DNA of 24,710 bases from an uncultured Bacteroidota bacterium (GTDB lineage Bacteria > Bacteroidota > Bacteroidia > Bacteroidales > P3). The notes below the pieces were generated by a model. The model searched no databases. It had not been told where the DNA came from and saw nothing but the letters and a program-made list of their open reading frames with translations. Location of the stretch: contig CACXCY010000222.1 of the NCBI GenBank assembly GCA_902766265.1, forward strand, positions 1-24,710, written 5' to 3'. Below, one piece after another: positions 22,375 to 24,710 of this stretch. Position 1 is the first letter of the stretch; each line of letters starts with the position of its first letter. The position numbers and the translations under genes are program-made.

Positions 22375-24705
22375 ATGAAAAGTTTTTTTACTGAAAACAA
22401 ACACAACCCTTTCTTTTGGGGGTTCATTTTCCTTGCCATCATACTATTCTTCCTCATGCCCATCATGAGTAGAGACGCTGGGAACAGCGGGGATGAGGAC
22501 GGATTCCAAATTCCCCAAGGGTATAATGTACTTAACTATTACAAAACCAACCATCAGGACACCACCTGCATGACATTTCAGAACTTGAAATACTATGGTT
22601 GTTCATTCGATGTGGTAATGGCGTGGGTTAACGAAACATTTCACATCGAGGACATCAGCACATCACGCCATATGGCTAATGCATTTCTAGGTTGGCTAAC
22701 CGTCTTGTTTGTTGGTCTTATTGCATGGCGCATTGGAGGATGGCGCGCCGGGGTATTGGCAATGCTACTTATGTTTCTATCGCCACGTTTCCTTGGACAC
22801 TCGTTCAACAACCCCAAGGATATACCTCTTGCCACAGGTGTCATCATGAGCATCTACTACATAATGATGTTTTTTAGACAGGCATCCAATCCTGATCGAA
22901 GATATCCAAAGATAATTACCATGGTGATGCTTGTCCTTTCATTGGCTCTGGCTATTAGTACCCGTATCGGTGGTCTTATCATCATCGGTTATTTTGGGCT
23001 ATGGGGATTGCTATGGGCCATATCTCGCAGAAACGGAGCATATACGTCCAATAGTATTGATGCCCCCAATATCAAGAGTGGATCTAAAAACACATCATCA
23101 AAAAGACCCAAACATTCCTACGATTGGAGTGGACTCTTCCGCGCATTCATATACGCAGTAGCCATCTGCATCATCGGATTCTTTGCTGGGCTGCTCCTAT
23201 GGCCCTATGCCATGGAGGCCCCCATTAAAAACAGTATTGAGTCATACCACGCCATGTCAAAATTTGCCATCGCCCTACGCCAGGTATATGAAGGACAAAT
23301 GGTATGGAGCGATGTGTTGCCTTGGTACTATACACCCAAATTTATTCTCACCACCATTCCGATTGCCGTGATTATAGGGTGGATACTCTATCCCTGCTTA
23401 GGTGCATTCAAAAAAAGTGGCACCGAAGAAAACCCACTCAGACGGATAGAGAATGCTATGCTCTACTTCTGTTTTATCTTCCCTGTTGCATGGATAGTAT
23501 ATACCAAAGCTAATGTCTATGGCGGGTGGCGACACAGTTTATTTGCATATCCTCCCATGGTGGCATCTGCAGCATTGGGATTTAACGCCCTCATCGAGAA
23601 ATTTAAAGAGCCAAAGACCTCCAGCGACACTGACAACGATACCACAAAATCCAAACTACCTATATCCAAGATATGGGAGGTGTTATGTTATGTCGTATTA
23701 GCCATACTGCTTATTGGTCCGGTGAAACATATCTGCAAAAACCACCCCTATGAATATGTCTACTTTAACGGGCTTGCTGGAGGCACAAAAAATGCCTTTA
23801 CCAACTATGAAATGGATTACTATTATCACTCAATGCGCGAGGCCACAGAATGGGTAATTGAACACGCTGAACCCTCACCCCTTCAAACCGGCAAAAAGAT
23901 AGTTGTAGGTTCGTGGCACGTCAACTCAACCCAATATTTTCTGCGCAACGATACAGCGCGTTTCCAGTTGAAGTTCATCCGTTGGTACCAACGAGGCGAC
24001 AACGATTGGGACTATGCCGTTTTTCCCATCACAGGCATTGCTCCCGAATATTTAAGCAACAGCAAAGTATTTCCGCCCAAAAACATGGTACATTCAATTA
24101 ATGTGGATGGTGTACCTATTGCAGTAGTACTAAAAAGAGACAACAAAGACGACTACTACGGAGCCCGCTACAAAGCTGCCAAACAGATTGACTCTGCCAT
24201 GTTCTATTTCCGCAGAGCATTGGAGCATAACCCATACAATGAATCCGTACTGCTCGATATGGCCGAGATATATCTTATGACCAACAAACCGGACAGTACG
24301 CTTTACATGTGCAACCGCTTCTTTGAGTTTGAGCCATCCAACGACAATGCAAACTATTTTGCCGCCTACGCATATGTGATGAAAGGCGACGCGACCAAAG
24401 CACTTGAGATATGCCAAAATATCAAGAAGCATAACTTCAAATATGTCTCGGCTTACCAACTCAGCATTCAGATTTATCTGCAACAACAGAATCTCAATGC
24501 CGCCGAAAACGAGATCCTGCAACTCATTGATGCAGACCAACTCGATAATCAGGCGGTGTCCTCCTACATAGCCATTCAACGTGCCCGAGGACTTGACGAG
24601 CGTATGGCATATCGTGGACTCTACAACAGTATGGTGAAAAGTTATGAAAAGCGAGGCAAGAAAGAGGAAGCCGAGATATACAGAAACTACCTGCGGTCCA
24701 TTTAA
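22375..24705 (+). CDS. Multi-pass GT-C-type glycosyltransferase with C-terminal TPRs
   Basis: A 776-residue membrane protein. A first hydrophobic helix at about 13-31 is followed by a periplasmic-type loop with GDEDGFQIPQG (Asp40, Glu41, Asp42), where GT-C enzymes such as ArnT and PMT carry their catalytic acidic residue. About ten further helices extend to about residue 450. A second conserved segment, LSPRFLGHSFNNPKDIP (Asp149), fits the GT39/GT83 group. A soluble part follows, and from about 590 to the end there are TPR-like helical repeats (AMFYFRRALEHNPYNESVLLDMAEIYL; NYFAAYAYVMKGDATKALEICQ). The TAA stop falls five bases before the window edge. By analogy it should transfer a sugar from a polyprenyl-phosphate donor, probably made by the GT2 enzyme just upstream, to an envelope acceptor; the TPRs might hold that acceptor. 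The acceptor is unknown. Confidence 0.82.
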   Translation: MKSFFTENKHNPFFWGFIFLAIILFFLMPIMSRDAGNSGDEDGFQIPQGYNVLNYYKTNHQDTTCMTFQNLKYYGCSFDVVMAWVNETFHIEDISTSRHMANAFLGWLTVLFVGLIAWRIGGWRAGVLAMLLMFLSPRFLGHSFNNPKDIPLATGVIMSIYYIMMFFRQASNPDRRYPKIITMVMLVLSLALAISTRIGGLIIIGYFGLWGLLWAISRRNGAYTSNSIDAPNIKSGSKNTSSKRPKHSYDWSGLFRAFIYAVAICIIGFFAGLLLWPYAMEAPIKNSIESYHAMSKFAIALRQVYEGQMVWSDVLPWYYTPKFILTTIPIAVIIGWILYPCLGAFKKSGTEENPLRRIENAMLYFCFIFPVAWIVYTKANVYGGWRHSLFAYPPMVASAALGFNALIEKFKEPKTSSDTDNDTTKSKLPISKIWEVLCYVVLAILLIGPVKHICKNHPYEYVYFNGLAGGTKNAFTNYEMDYYYHSMREATEWVIEHAEPSPLQTGKKIVVGSWHVNSTQYFLRNDTARFQLKFIRWYQRGDNDWDYAVFPITGIAPEYLSNSKVFPPKNMVHSINVDGVPIAVVLKRDNKDDYYGARYKAAKQIDSAMFYFRRALEHNPYNESVLLDMAEIYLMTNKPDSTLYMCNRFFEFEPSNDNANYFAAYAYVMKGDATKALEICQNIKKHNFKYVSAYQLSIQIYLQQQNLNAAENEILQLIDADQLDNQAVSSYIAIQRARGLDERMAYRGLYNSMVKSYEKRGKKEEAEIYRNYLRSI

Positions 24706-24710
24706 CATAC

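Overview
The window looks like a chromosomal fragment of a Bacteroidota member, most likely an uncultured or little-studied Bacteroidales. The reasons are: a short 286-residue primary sigma factor without region 1.1; a large secreted protein ending in a gliding-motility/type IX secretion (CHU_C) sorting domain; a protein with HU-like, Pro/Glu-repeat, transmembrane and SPOR parts; a TonB-receptor-like outer membrane barrel with a carboxypeptidase-regulatory N-terminus; a deoxynucleoside kinase of the Bacteroidota type; TAnnTTTG-type -7 promoter elements; and a general lack of Shine-Dalgarno sequences. Base composition is fairly GC-balanced over most of the window and becomes visibly more AT-rich towards the right end. 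No rRNA, tRNA, transposase, CRISPR array or phage gene was seen.

Layout. (1) 1-525: the 3' part of an unrecognised gene, closed by a strong terminator that converges on glmM. (2) 641-5296, minus strand: phosphoglucosamine mutase (glmM) lies downstream of a 1051-residue T9SS-secreted mosaic protein. (3) 5297-6000: a 704-bp divergent intergenic region with promoters facing both ways and two arrays of 11-bp tandem repeats. (4) 6001-10021, plus strand: a tight run of deoxynucleoside kinase, kdsB (LPS Kdo activation), the HU-like/SPOR membrane protein and trmB; yebC follows 58 bp later. (5) 10999-12137: rsmI and an MgtC-family membrane protein, overlapping by one base. (6) 12312-14201: htpG, preceded by a palindrome-rich regulatory region and followed by a terminator. 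(7) 14202-14474: a convergent intergenic spacer with four 18-nt hairpins repeated every 23 bp. (8) 14475-16904, minus: an outer membrane beta-barrel receptor, with about 500 bp of apparently non-coding DNA upstream. (9) 17402-19054, minus: rsmG and the primary sigma factor rpoD, separated by a strong terminator. (10) 19279-24705, plus: ffh, folD, an ALG5/DPM1-like GT2 glycosyltransferase and a multi-pass GT-C-type glycosyltransferase with C-terminal TPRs, spaced 30-41 bp apart.

Most genes are housekeeping: envelope precursors (glmM, kdsB, the lipid-linked-sugar pair), RNA modification (trmB, rsmI, rsmG), secretion (ffh), folate metabolism (folD), the chaperone htpG and transcription (rpoD, yebC). 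The parts most worth a second look are non-coding: three intergenic repeat arrays, all with a step of about 11 or 23 bp (one or two helical turns), one of them a four-fold hairpin array with a compensatory base change. Next come the HU-like/SPOR transmembrane protein, the GT2 plus GT-C-TPR pair, and the htpG upstream region, which has a 7+7 palindrome and a sigma54-like element. I did not find a clear new multi-gene defence or mobile system here.
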